Origin: Azospirillum lipoferum
Lineage (GTDB): Bacteria > Pseudomonadota > Alphaproteobacteria > Azospirillales > Azospirillaceae
Length of the DNA: 64,000 nucleotides
Reading direction: 5' to 3'
Assembly (NCBI RefSeq): GCF_024170005.1
Contig: NZ_JALJXJ010000016.1
Location: 124,001-188,000, forward strand
The position numbers were made by a program, and so were the translations under genes. Of this stretch, positions 17,435-25,059 are shown piece after piece (position 1 is the stretch's first letter; every line of letters starts with the position of its first letter). Below the pieces are notes generated by a model. The model was given only the letters and a program-made list of their open reading frames with translations, was not told the DNA's origin and made no database searches.

Positions 17435-18060
17435 GCCGGCAGCTCCGCGTCAGCGGTGGCGGGATGGAGGGTGACGGTGCGGGAGAAGCGCTGGTCGGCA
17501 CCGGGCGGGGAAGCACTGTGCAGGACAAGCACGCGGTCCGGCGCCAGATGCAGGCGCAGGTTGGCGGCCTCGATCGTCTCCCAATCCTCCGCCGGCTCTG
17601 CCGTTTCGCCGTGGCGGGGGAACGCGTCGGACAGGGCCGCCAGCCGGGCGAACAGGGCCGCACCCAACTCCTCCTCCAGCGACGGGCCGTCGGCGGCGAC
17701 CCGGACGAAGACCAGCCGGCCGCACTGGGCCAGCGAGGCCGGGTGCAGGGCCAGCCGCCGGCGCTCCCCGGCTTCCAGCTGGAAGTCGGTCGGGTTGAAG
17801 GGCAACCCCACCGGCACGCCGTCGGCGTCGAAGCTCCAGCCGTGATAGGGGCAGCGCAGTGGACCGCAGCCCGCCGGCTCGCCATGGATCACGGCGAAGC
17901 GGTGGGTGCAGACGTTGCGGAAGGCGACCACCCGTCCCTTGATGTTCTGGGCCACCAGCGGCACCGCCCCCACCCGCGTTGTGGCGAAGGCGTTGGGGCT
18001 GGCGAGGTCGTCCGCCATGCAGAGGTGGAACCAGCGGTTTTCGGGAGCGCCGTTCTGCAT
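17431..18060 (-). CDS. Rieske 2Fe-2S domain protein without catalytic domain
   Basis: 209 residues. NVCTHRF and RCPYHGWSFDADG give the four cluster ligands (two Cys, two His), in the style of ring-hydroxylating oxygenases (RWFHLCMADDLASPN, LVAQNIKGRVVAFRNV). The remaining C-terminal part has no NWK-E-H-H iron site. It is translationally coupled to a gene with the opposite deficit, so together they reconstruct one oxygenase in trans. Electron transfer between the subunits is inferred. It starts 8 bases after the SDR stop. Confidence 0.85.
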   Translation of the reverse strand: MQNGAPENRWFHLCMADDLASPNAFATTRVGAVPLVAQNIKGRVVAFRNVCTHRFAVIHGEPAGCGPLRCPYHGWSFDADGVPVGLPFNPTDFQLEAGERRRLALHPASLAQCGRLVFVRVAADGPSLEEELGAALFARLAALSDAFPRHGETAEPAEDWETIEAANLRLHLAPDRVLVLHSASPPGADQRFSRTVTLHPATADAELPA

Positions 18061-18068
18061 TGCGGGCC

Positions 18069-18845
18069 TCAGGCGGTGCGGCCGCCGTCCACCGTGACGA
18101 TGGACCCGGTCATCCAGCGGCTGGTGTCGGCGAGCAGATAGGCGATCATGTGGGCGATGTCGTCGGGATGGCCGAAGCCCAGCGGCTGGAGCGTGCGCAG
18201 ATGCTCGTACTGCTCGGCGGTCAGCTTCTGCTTGCCGCGTTCGATCAGCTCGGTCTCGACGATCGAGGGGACCACGCAGTTGACGCGGATGCCGTCGCTC
18301 AGCAATTCCACCGCCAGCCCCTTGGTGGCGGCGATGATGCCGCCCTTGCTGGCGGCATAGACGACGTTGCCCGGCGAGGCCGCCGTCGCGGCGGTGGAGG
18401 AGATCAGCGCCATCGCCGCCCGCTCGGCATGGCACCCTTTCTGCCGCAGCCCGCGGGCGAGCGCCAAGGCGCTGCCCAGGTTGGCCCGCATCACCTCGTC
18501 GAAGAAGGCGGCGGAGAAGATGCGGATCGGCCGCAGGGTCTGGATGCCGGCGCAGTGCGCGATGCCGTCGAAGGGCGCATCGTCGGCGCACAGCCCCTTC
18601 ACCCAGCCGGGCACCGCTTCCAGATCCGACAGGTCGAAGGGGGCGATGGCGTGGTCGTCGCCTTCCAGACGGCCCTCGAGTCTGTCCGCGGTCTCGGCCA
18701 GCCGCTCCTCGTCGCGGCCGTTCAGCACCAGCCGTGCGCCGAGCTTCGCCAGCACCACCGCCGTCGCCCGGCCGATCCCGGCCGACGCTCCGGTCACCAG
18801 GATGCGGCGGCCGGTCAGGTCCATGGGGTTATAGGCGGCTGTCAT
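18069..18845 (-). CDS. SDR-family oxidoreductase
   Basis: 258-residue classical short-chain dehydrogenase. TGASAGIGRA is the NAD(P)-binding loop, NGRDEERL suggests NADP preference, AHCAGIQ is the NNAG-equivalent, and the catalytic Ser (LISSTAA) and YAASKGG (Y-x3-K) are present. The end WMTGSIVTVDGG is standard. It may reduce a ketone, perhaps a beta-keto product, given the divergent ketoacyl synthase. It is the first gene of an SDR, Rieske, catalytic-domain, acetyltransferase operon. Confidence 0.9.
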   Translation of the reverse strand: MTAAYNPMDLTGRRILVTGASAGIGRATAVVLAKLGARLVLNGRDEERLAETADRLEGRLEGDDHAIAPFDLSDLEAVPGWVKGLCADDAPFDGIAHCAGIQTLRPIRIFSAAFFDEVMRANLGSALALARGLRQKGCHAERAAMALISSTAATAASPGNVVYAASKGGIIAATKGLAVELLSDGIRVNCVVPSIVETELIERGKQKLTAEQYEHLRTLQPLGFGHPDDIAHMIAYLLADTSRWMTGSIVTVDGGRTA

Positions 18846-19096
18846 GGCGGAAGAATCCTGGTTGGTGGCATGTCAGATGCGGACCATAGCACAGGCGCGA
18901 CATGCTCCCCGCTGCGGCTTTTTCGAAGGGTGGCGGATGGTGCCTGGCCGGGCTCCGCCCGGGGCGCCGGACACTGCTATTGTCTGAAATCAAGGATCTG
19001 GAAACCAGTTCCCCGCCACTCTGCGCTATGGTGCCGGGCACCAACTCTCGAACGCATCCCACATCGGGCCGCGAACACGCGAAGGACAGGACAGCC
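18846..19096. other. Divergent intergenic region between the SDR operon and the ketoacyl synthase
   Basis: It must hold promoters for both directions. A 6-bp GC hairpin (18948-18962, CCGGGC/GCCCGG) lies in the middle. I see no clean -35/-10 pair for either side. Confidence 0.4.
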
Positions 19097-20194
19097 ATGA
19101 AAGCCATCATCGACGGCATCCGGATCGCCGGCCTGCGCGCGGTGGTGCCGCCCCAGCGCCATTCCTTCGTCGAGGATCCGGGCATGTTCACGGTGGAGGA
19201 GGCGAAGAAACTGGCCGCCACCATCGGTGTCCAGGAACGTCGCGTGCTGCCGCCGCCCTATTGCGCGTCGGACCTCTGCCTCGCCGCGGCGGAAGGGCTG
19301 ATGCAGCAGCTGGGCTGGGACCCGGCGACGGTGGAGGTGCTGGTCTTCGTCTCGCAGGACGCCGATTACGTGCTGCCGGCGACCGCCTGCATCATGCAGC
19401 ACCGGCTGGGGCTGCCGACCAGTGCGGCGGCTTTCGACGTGCCGCTGGGCTGCTCCGGCTATGTCTACGGCTTGTGGATCGCGGCGAAGCTGCTGGGCGG
19501 GTCGACGGCCAGACGGGCGCTGGTGCTGTGCGGCGACAACGCCACCCGCCACCTCCACCCGGAGGACCGCGCCACCCTGCCGCTGTTCGGCGACGCCGGC
19601 TCCGCCACCGCGCTGGAGGTCGATGCGGAGGCCGCGCCGATCCCGGTGGTGATCGGCACCGATGGGAAGGGCGCGCCGCACATCTTCGTCAAGGCCGGCG
19701 GCAAGCGCCATTGCCTGATCCCGCCGGTGGCTTCCGGGGGCCGGGTCGCCGATGCCGATGCCGCGGCGCAGCTGGAGCGCGATTCGCGCCTGACCCTTAA
19801 CGGGGCGGAGGTCTTCGCCTTCACGCTGCGCGCGGTGCCGCCGCTGCTGCGCGAGACGATGGAACATGCCGGGACCGATGTGGACGGCATCGACTGGTTC
19901 GTCCTGCACCAGGCCAACGCCTTCATGCTGGAACATCTGCGGAAAAGGGTGAAGGCGCCGGCGGAGAAGTTCGTCATCGACATGCAGGGCTTCGGCAACA
20001 CCAGCTCCGCCTCCATCCCGCTGGCGATTTGCCACAGCCTGGGCGCCAGCGTGGCGTCTGGCCGCCGCCGCACCCTGATGGCAGGGTTCGGGGTGGGCTG
20101 GTCCTGGGGCGCGATGGTCGCCGATCTGGGGCCGATGCCCGAGCCGCAGGTGGTCGACCTGCCCGACGGCTATCCGGTGCTGGCGGTGGGGTGA
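19097..20194 (+). CDS. 3-oxoacyl-ACP synthase III-like (FabH-type) protein
   Basis: 365-residue thiolase-fold enzyme with the KAS III catalytic triad: Cys in DVPLGCSGYVYGL, His in DWFVLHQANAFML and Asn in DMQGFGNTSSASIP. GVQERRVLPP, LFGDAGSATALE and GFGVGWSWGA are further family blocks. It should condense an acyl-CoA with malonyl-ACP. The setting (SDR, oxygenase, acetyltransferase on the other side of the promoter) suggests a specialised acyl group rather than housekeeping fatty-acid initiation. A copy of its last seven sense codons recurs 1.3 kb downstream. Confidence 0.85.
   Translation: MKAIIDGIRIAGLRAVVPPQRHSFVEDPGMFTVEEAKKLAATIGVQERRVLPPPYCASDLCLAAAEGLMQQLGWDPATVEVLVFVSQDADYVLPATACIMQHRLGLPTSAAAFDVPLGCSGYVYGLWIAAKLLGGSTARRALVLCGDNATRHLHPEDRATLPLFGDAGSATALEVDAEAAPIPVVIGTDGKGAPHIFVKAGGKRHCLIPPVASGGRVADADAAAQLERDSRLTLNGAEVFAFTLRAVPPLLRETMEHAGTDVDGIDWFVLHQANAFMLEHLRKRVKAPAEKFVIDMQGFGNTSSASIPLAICHSLGASVASGRRRTLMAGFGVGWSWGAMVADLGPMPEPQVVDLPDGYPVLAVG
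20168..20188 (+). repeat. 21-bp direct repeat, left copy (end of the ketoacyl synthase gene)
   Basis: These bases encode GYPVLAV at the C-terminus of the ketoacyl synthase. The same 21 bases with one mismatch recur at 21458-21478 in the same orientation, bracketing the AT-rich methyltransferase-like gene. Confidence 0.8.
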
Positions 20195-20418
20195 TCAGAT
20201 GGTGCCTGTTTCAGCTTTTCCCATCTTCGAAACCTGCTCTCCGCCAGGATTATCGCTTGCAATCCTGAGTCATTTGTTCTTCTGTAAATCTGCGTAAATG
20301 GTGTCAAGAACCAAATCATTGACTGAATGATTTTCTCGGAGATGTCGTCGCTGCAAGCGAAAGTGGTCAGATTTTATTCAAGAATTCTTTTGTGTTATTA
20401 ACGTAAGGAGATGATCTT
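20195..20418. other. AT-rich leader of the methyltransferase-like gene
   Basis: This stretch is much richer in A and T than the flanks. AAGGAGATG directly precedes the ATG at 20419 as a strong ribosome site, and an AAGAATTCTT palindrome lies about 35 bases upstream. No convincing promoter hexamer pair was found. Confidence 0.45.
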
Positions 20419-21408
20419 ATGGGTATGTCTTTTTCTGAGGCCGAAAGAATTCTTCGACTTGAAAACGATGGCCTGCTTCCGCCGCAGGCCGTAATCGCCG
20501 AGCTCGGTTCCCAAGAGTTTATGCCTTCTCTTGGGGCCGAGAAGATAAAGGAATTGCTTGACCTTGGGAAAAGACAAGAAAATGTCAGTGATTTTGGGGA
20601 AATCCGCTATGCAAGCAAATTGTATGAGGCATTGGGATACTCTTCAGTGAGCTTCGATTTGGTCGATGCTCCAGCAACACGCCGTCTGGATCTCAACACT
20701 GATTCCGTTCCGGTGGAATTTTTCGGTAAATCAGATCTGACGACAAATTTTGGAACAACTGAACATATAATAAACCAATATAATTGCTTTAAATTCATAC
20801 ATGATATAACCCGTTGCGGTGGTTTGATGTGGCATTCTCTCCCTTCATCAGACTATTATGGTCATGGATTTTTTAAGTATGACCCAAATTTCTTTTTCTC
20901 TTTGGTTTGGGCAAACGATTATCATATAATTGATTGGGGTATTTCTTCAAGAGTAAAGATGCCTCCTCAAGTAAAAACCCCGGATTACCTGTTCGATGCT
21001 GGCATGCCGCACATGGAGCCTTTTGCCAGCAGTGTGACCTTCATTTTGCAGAAGCGTTTCGACCGCCCCTTCGTTCCTCCGATCGACTCCCCGGTTTCGT
21101 TTGCCAGCCGTGCGCTTTTCCATATTCGCAATGCTCCGCCGACTGGCCGGCTGCTTGTCTATGGGGCTGGTGGAATGGGACAGTCTCTGGTCGCTGCCCT
21201 TCAGGAGAGTGGTTTTGCGGTTGCCGGATTCATCGACACCTATAAGGCCGGTGAATGCGCAGGGCTACCGATTCACCGTTTCGAGGACTATCGTCAGCAA
21301 GCCAAGCCGGATGACCGCATCATCATTGCTTCCGACTTCGCTCCGGAAATCAAAGGGTTGCTTTCACAGAACGGAATCGGCTGGTTCCTCGCGCTGGGCG
21401 GTGCATAA
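20419..21408 (+). CDS. Methyltransferase-like protein with C-terminal Rossmann module
   Basis: 329 residues. The middle (residues about 60-170: KLYEALGYSSVSFDLVDA, TTNFGTTEHIINQYNCFKFI, GGLMWHSLPSSDYYGHGFF) follows glycan-cluster class I methyltransferases, but the classical glycine-rich SAM loop near the N-terminus is not obvious. Residues about 240-325 form a separate dinucleotide-fold-like module (LLVYGAGGMGQSLVAAL, VAGFIDTYKAGECAGLPIH, DRIIIASDFAPEI). Related modules occur in other proteins of this island. Codon use is AT-rich, unlike all neighbours, and the gene is bracketed by a direct repeat, so recent acquisition is likely. Confidence 0.65.
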   Translation: MGMSFSEAERILRLENDGLLPPQAVIAELGSQEFMPSLGAEKIKELLDLGKRQENVSDFGEIRYASKLYEALGYSSVSFDLVDAPATRRLDLNTDSVPVEFFGKSDLTTNFGTTEHIINQYNCFKFIHDITRCGGLMWHSLPSSDYYGHGFFKYDPNFFFSLVWANDYHIIDWGISSRVKMPPQVKTPDYLFDAGMPHMEPFASSVTFILQKRFDRPFVPPIDSPVSFASRALFHIRNAPPTGRLLVYGAGGMGQSLVAALQESGFAVAGFIDTYKAGECAGLPIHRFEDYRQQAKPDDRIIIASDFAPEIKGLLSQNGIGWFLALGGA

Positions 21409-21457
21409 GTGCTGCTTCCGCCGCTACCTTCCACGTGACGAGGACGGCATCCATCCG

Positions 21458-21478
21458 GGCTACCCGGTGCTGGCGGTG
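21458..21478 (+). repeat. 21-bp direct repeat, right copy
   Basis: 20 of 21 bases match 20168-20188. The plus strand here still reads GYPVLAV followed by a stop, as in the ketoacyl synthase. On the minus strand it forms the last codons and stop of the convergent SPGNLPAL-family gene. Confidence 0.8.
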
Positions 21479-22869
21479 TAGGGCCGTAAAGGAAGCGCTT
21501 CCGCCAGCCGGTAAATTCGCAAAGAACCGAGAAGGCTGTCCTGAGGGCCGACTGCGACGCCTTCGATCCGTGTCCGATTGTTCCAGTGGGTAACGGACAA
21601 GCTTCTCCCTCCGAGCGTGGTTACCCGGCGGTGCTGGCGGAGTTTTGCGAGAGGCCAGTCTCCGGCGAGCAGATGTTCGGTGGCAAAGGCCGACAATGAA
21701 GCGATCTCGTCGTCCAGCCGTTCCCGCAAAGCATCCTCTTCCGGCAGCAGCAGCGTGATCGGGCCGGCGGGAATGGTCAGATGGCGGCAGGTGGACGGGT
21801 CGCGCAACAGCCTCCCCAGGAGCGTAGCCAGCACCGGAGCACCATCGCCGGCGGTCTCGATCACATGGCGGAAGATTTGGTAGCGGTCCAGGGCATCGGT
21901 GATTCGCTTCGAGAACGCCTCCATCCGGCGCCACCGCCGCTCGCTCGACTCGTCGCCGCGAAAGCGGATGGCGTGGGTGAAGTAGTCCTGCATGCGCGTG
22001 TTGGCGTTCACGCCCATCCACGCGGCTAGCAGCGGCAGCGTCAGAGGATGATGGTTATGGCTGCTCACGTGAAGCCGGGGACTGACCTCGATCACGGCGA
22101 AATCGTCGGTGTCTCTGACGAACTCGACGTCATCGGGGTTGGGATAGGCGCGGTCAACGAAGTCCTGGTCCACGGAACGTGATGGTGCGACCCCGTCGGG
22201 CACCGATGCGATCAGGAATGGCTGGGGATGGAAGGACCGACGCAGAAAGGAACGCGCACCGACCTTCCAGCTGACATGATGAGGCCATGTCGTTGCGACC
22301 GGCATTCCCCAGAACCGCACCATGTCGTGGACGTGCATAGTGTCGCTGCCCAGACCGATCAGCACACGATGAGGAATGTCCAGCGCGACATCCCGCCGCC
22401 ATGGCGTCACGGCCGACAGCATGTCCTCACGGACGGTGCGGATGCCGGCGAACATCACGCAACGGACACCCGCTCCGGCACGCTCGACCAGATGGGAAAG
22501 CGCCCGGTTGCCCCACACATGATCCGGCTGATCGAACAGCCACGCGGTCCCGGTCTCGGCGCATTCCTTCAGAATCCGGGCATGCACCACGTTCATGCGG
22601 CCGATGGTGTCGGAATAATCGCCCGGCCCGGCCCTGTCGGTCAGGATCTCGATCCGGCAGGGAACGATCGTCTGCAACGCCCGATACACCGGGTGCGCCT
22701 GGATGACGGCGGCATCCGACGCGGTGGTGTAGATCGCATGCTCTATCGCGATGCCGCCTGAAACCAGGGCCGGCAGGTTTCCGGGGGCGAGCAGGCTCGG
22801 CAGGTTCAGCATCAGCATGCTGTCCACATAAGCCGTGCCCCACACGCATTTCGCCAGCAGGAACCTCAA
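21460..22869 (-). CDS. SPGNLPAL-family protein A, putative glycosyltransferase-like
   Basis: 469 residues, last gene of the 16-gene block. A TTG start at 22869 overlaps the TPR gene stop (TTGA) and has GGAGGAG upstream. I know no named family. It shares a clear signature with two other proteins here: VWGTAYVDSMLMLNLPSLL then APGNLPAL, AIYTTASDAAVIQAHP, a central variable part, a His-Pro block (SFHPQPFLIAS) and DTDDFAVIEVSPR. The order resembles a GT-A-like nucleotide-sugar fold with acidic motifs, but this is inference. Its last residues (YTASTG) come from the flanking direct repeat, so the C-terminus may be a recombination product. Confidence 0.6.
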   Translation of the reverse strand: MRFLLAKCVWGTAYVDSMLMLNLPSLLAPGNLPALVSGGIAIEHAIYTTASDAAVIQAHPVYRALQTIVPCRIEILTDRAGPGDYSDTIGRMNVVHARILKECAETGTAWLFDQPDHVWGNRALSHLVERAGAGVRCVMFAGIRTVREDMLSAVTPWRRDVALDIPHRVLIGLGSDTMHVHDMVRFWGMPVATTWPHHVSWKVGARSFLRRSFHPQPFLIASVPDGVAPSRSVDQDFVDRAYPNPDDVEFVRDTDDFAVIEVSPRLHVSSHNHHPLTLPLLAAWMGVNANTRMQDYFTHAIRFRGDESSERRWRRMEAFSKRITDALDRYQIFRHVIETAGDGAPVLATLLGRLLRDPSTCRHLTIPAGPITLLLPEEDALRERLDDEIASLSAFATEHLLAGDWPLAKLRQHRRVTTLGGRSLSVTHWNNRTRIEGVAVGPQDSLLGSLRIYRLAEALPLRPYTASTG

Positions 22870-24206
22870 CGCTTCTCCTCCGGCTCCCGCCACCAGCTTT
22901 GACTGAAAACGACGCTCCGCCGCCATTCCTGAGGGTCGGCCGGCGTCCGCCAGGGAGCCTGCCAGCCGTGGAGCCCGCTTCCGCCGGCCAGCACTGGCCG
23001 TAGAAGCTCCAGGCTTTTCGGCAGGGCCGCGAGGAATTCCGTTTCGGCCAAGTGCCGGGCCAGCCTGTCCGCCTGTCCAAGGCACAGAAGAGCCACGGCG
23101 TGGTTGATGGCTGCATGACGCTGGCGGGGATCCTCGCCTAACGCCAGGCGGAAGGCATCGGCGGCGCTGTCCAGGCTACCGGTCGTGAACCGGATCACGC
23201 CCACATCGTTCCACAGTGCCGCCGAGGGGTGCAGGGTCAGGGCGCGCCAAGCGGCAACGACGGCGCGGCAGGCCGCCTCGCTCTTCCCATCTGTCGGCCT
23301 GCTGGTCCGTCCGGCTCGGAAACGGTGGAACTGATCGGTCGTGTGGTCGACGGCAGCGATCTCGTTCAGGATCTGCGCTTCGGCCATGAAGGCCCGCCAG
23401 CTGGACGGATCCAGGGCCTGCGCCCTGCGGCTGCAGGCCAAAGCGCGGTCCATCGTGGCGTTGGACAGCATGCAGGCCCAGGCGGTCAGCAGGAGCCACC
23501 GCAGCGAGTTGGGAAAGGCCGCAGGCAGATCCAGCCAGAACCGGCCGAGCGACGGCCCCATTCCATCCCGAATTACGGCCTCGGACAGCTCGAACCACCA
23601 GTCCAGACGCCAGGGCGCGGCATGGATGGCGCGCTGCAGATCGGCATATCCGGCAGCGTGGTCACCGTTCATGCGATGCAGCCGGGCGGTTGCCCATGAC
23701 AGTATAGCGGCGGCGTCCCCTGCCGTTCCTTGGGCGGCCCCAGGAGAAGCCGCATCCGATACCGATCCGGCGGCCGGCCCCTGCTGACCGCCGGATCGGA
23801 GAAGGGCGCGCAAGGCGGTGCGGACGGGAAAGCGGAAGGGGTCGTCCGGCAGCGGAGCGATCCGGCGGGCCGCGTCGTCATAACGCTCCAGCTGAAGGTA
23901 AATCTGCACCAGCCACTCCGGGGCAAGAGCCGCGGTGTCAGGGGCAGTTTCGACCATCGCCATAAACGGGGTGGCTCGGTCGGTCCGGCCTGCCTGCAGC
24001 CACCGCCCGACCAGTGCCAGAGCGGCGTGCCCGGGAGCCATCCGGCAGGCATCGCGGACGATCGGATGATCGCCGGCTGTCTCCAGAGCGGCCTTTTCTG
24101 AAACGTCGCCGATCCAGCCATGAAGGTGGCATAGGGCCGCGACCCTGGCGTTCGCCGGAGACGACGGTCCTCCAGCCCCCTGCCCCGTTTCCTGCCGGCG
24201 ATCCAT
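22866..24206 (-). CDS. TPR-like protein in glycan operon
   Basis: 446 residues, mostly alpha-helical with loosely conserved tetratricopeptide units: WLVQIYLQLERYDDAARRIA, AILSWATARLHRMNGDHAAG, ALACSRRAQALDPSSW, AALWNDVGVIRFTTGSLDSA then ADAFRLALGEDP. No catalytic motif is visible. It is coupled to the SPGNLPAL-family gene downstream (TTGA overlap), and a second TPR gene lies in the same half of the island as the other two family members. A scaffold or targeting role for those proteins is therefore plausible. The start at 24206, 14 bases after the previous stop, is preferred over one at 24332. Confidence 0.65.
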   Translation of the reverse strand: MDRRQETGQGAGGPSSPANARVAALCHLHGWIGDVSEKAALETAGDHPIVRDACRMAPGHAALALVGRWLQAGRTDRATPFMAMVETAPDTAALAPEWLVQIYLQLERYDDAARRIAPLPDDPFRFPVRTALRALLRSGGQQGPAAGSVSDAASPGAAQGTAGDAAAILSWATARLHRMNGDHAAGYADLQRAIHAAPWRLDWWFELSEAVIRDGMGPSLGRFWLDLPAAFPNSLRWLLLTAWACMLSNATMDRALACSRRAQALDPSSWRAFMAEAQILNEIAAVDHTTDQFHRFRAGRTSRPTDGKSEAACRAVVAAWRALTLHPSAALWNDVGVIRFTTGSLDSAADAFRLALGEDPRQRHAAINHAVALLCLGQADRLARHLAETEFLAALPKSLELLRPVLAGGSGLHGWQAPWRTPADPQEWRRSVVFSQSWWREPEEKR

Positions 24207-24220
24207 GCGCGTCGACCGGT

Positions 24221-24991
24221 TCAGGGCTTTACCAGATAGGCGGCCGGCGCATTCGTCCAGTCGAAGGTCTGTAGGCGAAGGCCGGGATTCTCCGCCAGGA
24301 ACTCGTCGACCGCCTGGGTTTCGCCCGGCCATTCGGGAATACCGTATTCGTCGAACAGCATCACGCCGCCGCGACTTAGGCGCGGCCAGAAAGCCGAGAG
24401 CGCCGCCTTGGTCGGTGCATACAGGTCGCAGTCGAAATGGATCAGGGAGAAACGCACCCCGGGATTTTGTTCCACGAAGGTCCCGGCGGTCTCGGCGATG
24501 TCGCCATGCACCAGCTTGATCCGTGGCTTCCAGGGGATGAAGCGGTCGCGGTCGAAGATGGCGATGGCGTTCAGCAGTTCCTCATGATGGGCTTCCGGCG
24601 AAAAGCCGCCGATGGTCTTGTGGGCGCTGCCGTCGGCGCGGCCATCTTCCGGGGTGAAGCCGGTGAAGCCCTGCCAGTTGTCGAAGCCGTAGACCGTCTT
24701 GGTGCGGTCGCCGATGCAGAAGGACTCCAGAAGATTTGCCCAGGTCATGAGGCCTAGCCCGCGGTAGACACCCAGTTCGGCGATGTCCCCGGGAATGCCC
24801 AGCGTCAGTCGGAACAGTTCGGTATGTGCCAGGAACCGTTTCAGCAGCTGGCGCCTTGCCAGGACCGGAAAATGCCGGACGGCGTCCAGGGGGGAAATGC
24901 CGAACCGGTCGCAATGTGCGGCGAGTTCTGCCTCGACATCGCCGTCTATGCCGGTCTTCTTGAAACCGTCGAAAGGCTGGTTCTCCGTCAT
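24221..24991 (-). CDS. TylF/MycF-family O-methyltransferase
   Basis: 256 residues. GDIAELGVYRGLGLMTWANL is the SAM-binding start of TylF/MycF-type sugar O-methyltransferases, followed by VYGFDNWQGFTGFTPEDG, VRFSLIHFDCDLYAPTKAAL and GGVMLFDEYGIPEWPGE with metal-binding acidic residues. Characterised members methylate sugar hydroxyls in macrolides using Mg; here a glycan sugar is the likely target. GGAAG precedes the ATG at 24991. It sits between a glycosyltransferase and a TPR gene in one operon. Confidence 0.87.
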   Translation of the reverse strand: MTENQPFDGFKKTGIDGDVEAELAAHCDRFGISPLDAVRHFPVLARRQLLKRFLAHTELFRLTLGIPGDIAELGVYRGLGLMTWANLLESFCIGDRTKTVYGFDNWQGFTGFTPEDGRADGSAHKTIGGFSPEAHHEELLNAIAIFDRDRFIPWKPRIKLVHGDIAETAGTFVEQNPGVRFSLIHFDCDLYAPTKAALSAFWPRLSRGGVMLFDEYGIPEWPGETQAVDEFLAENPGLRLQTFDWTNAPAAYLVKP

Positions 24992-25059
24992 GGTCTTCCG
25001 TATCGGCGCTTCCGGCGGACCACGATGGCCCATCCGCGGGAAAGGACAGGAATATCCGA

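Noticed and set aside
19097-20194. Calling the ketoacyl synthase III gene the housekeeping fabH
   Set aside because: It is not beside plsX, fabD or acpP genes and sits with an SDR and oxygenases, so a specialised role is more likely.
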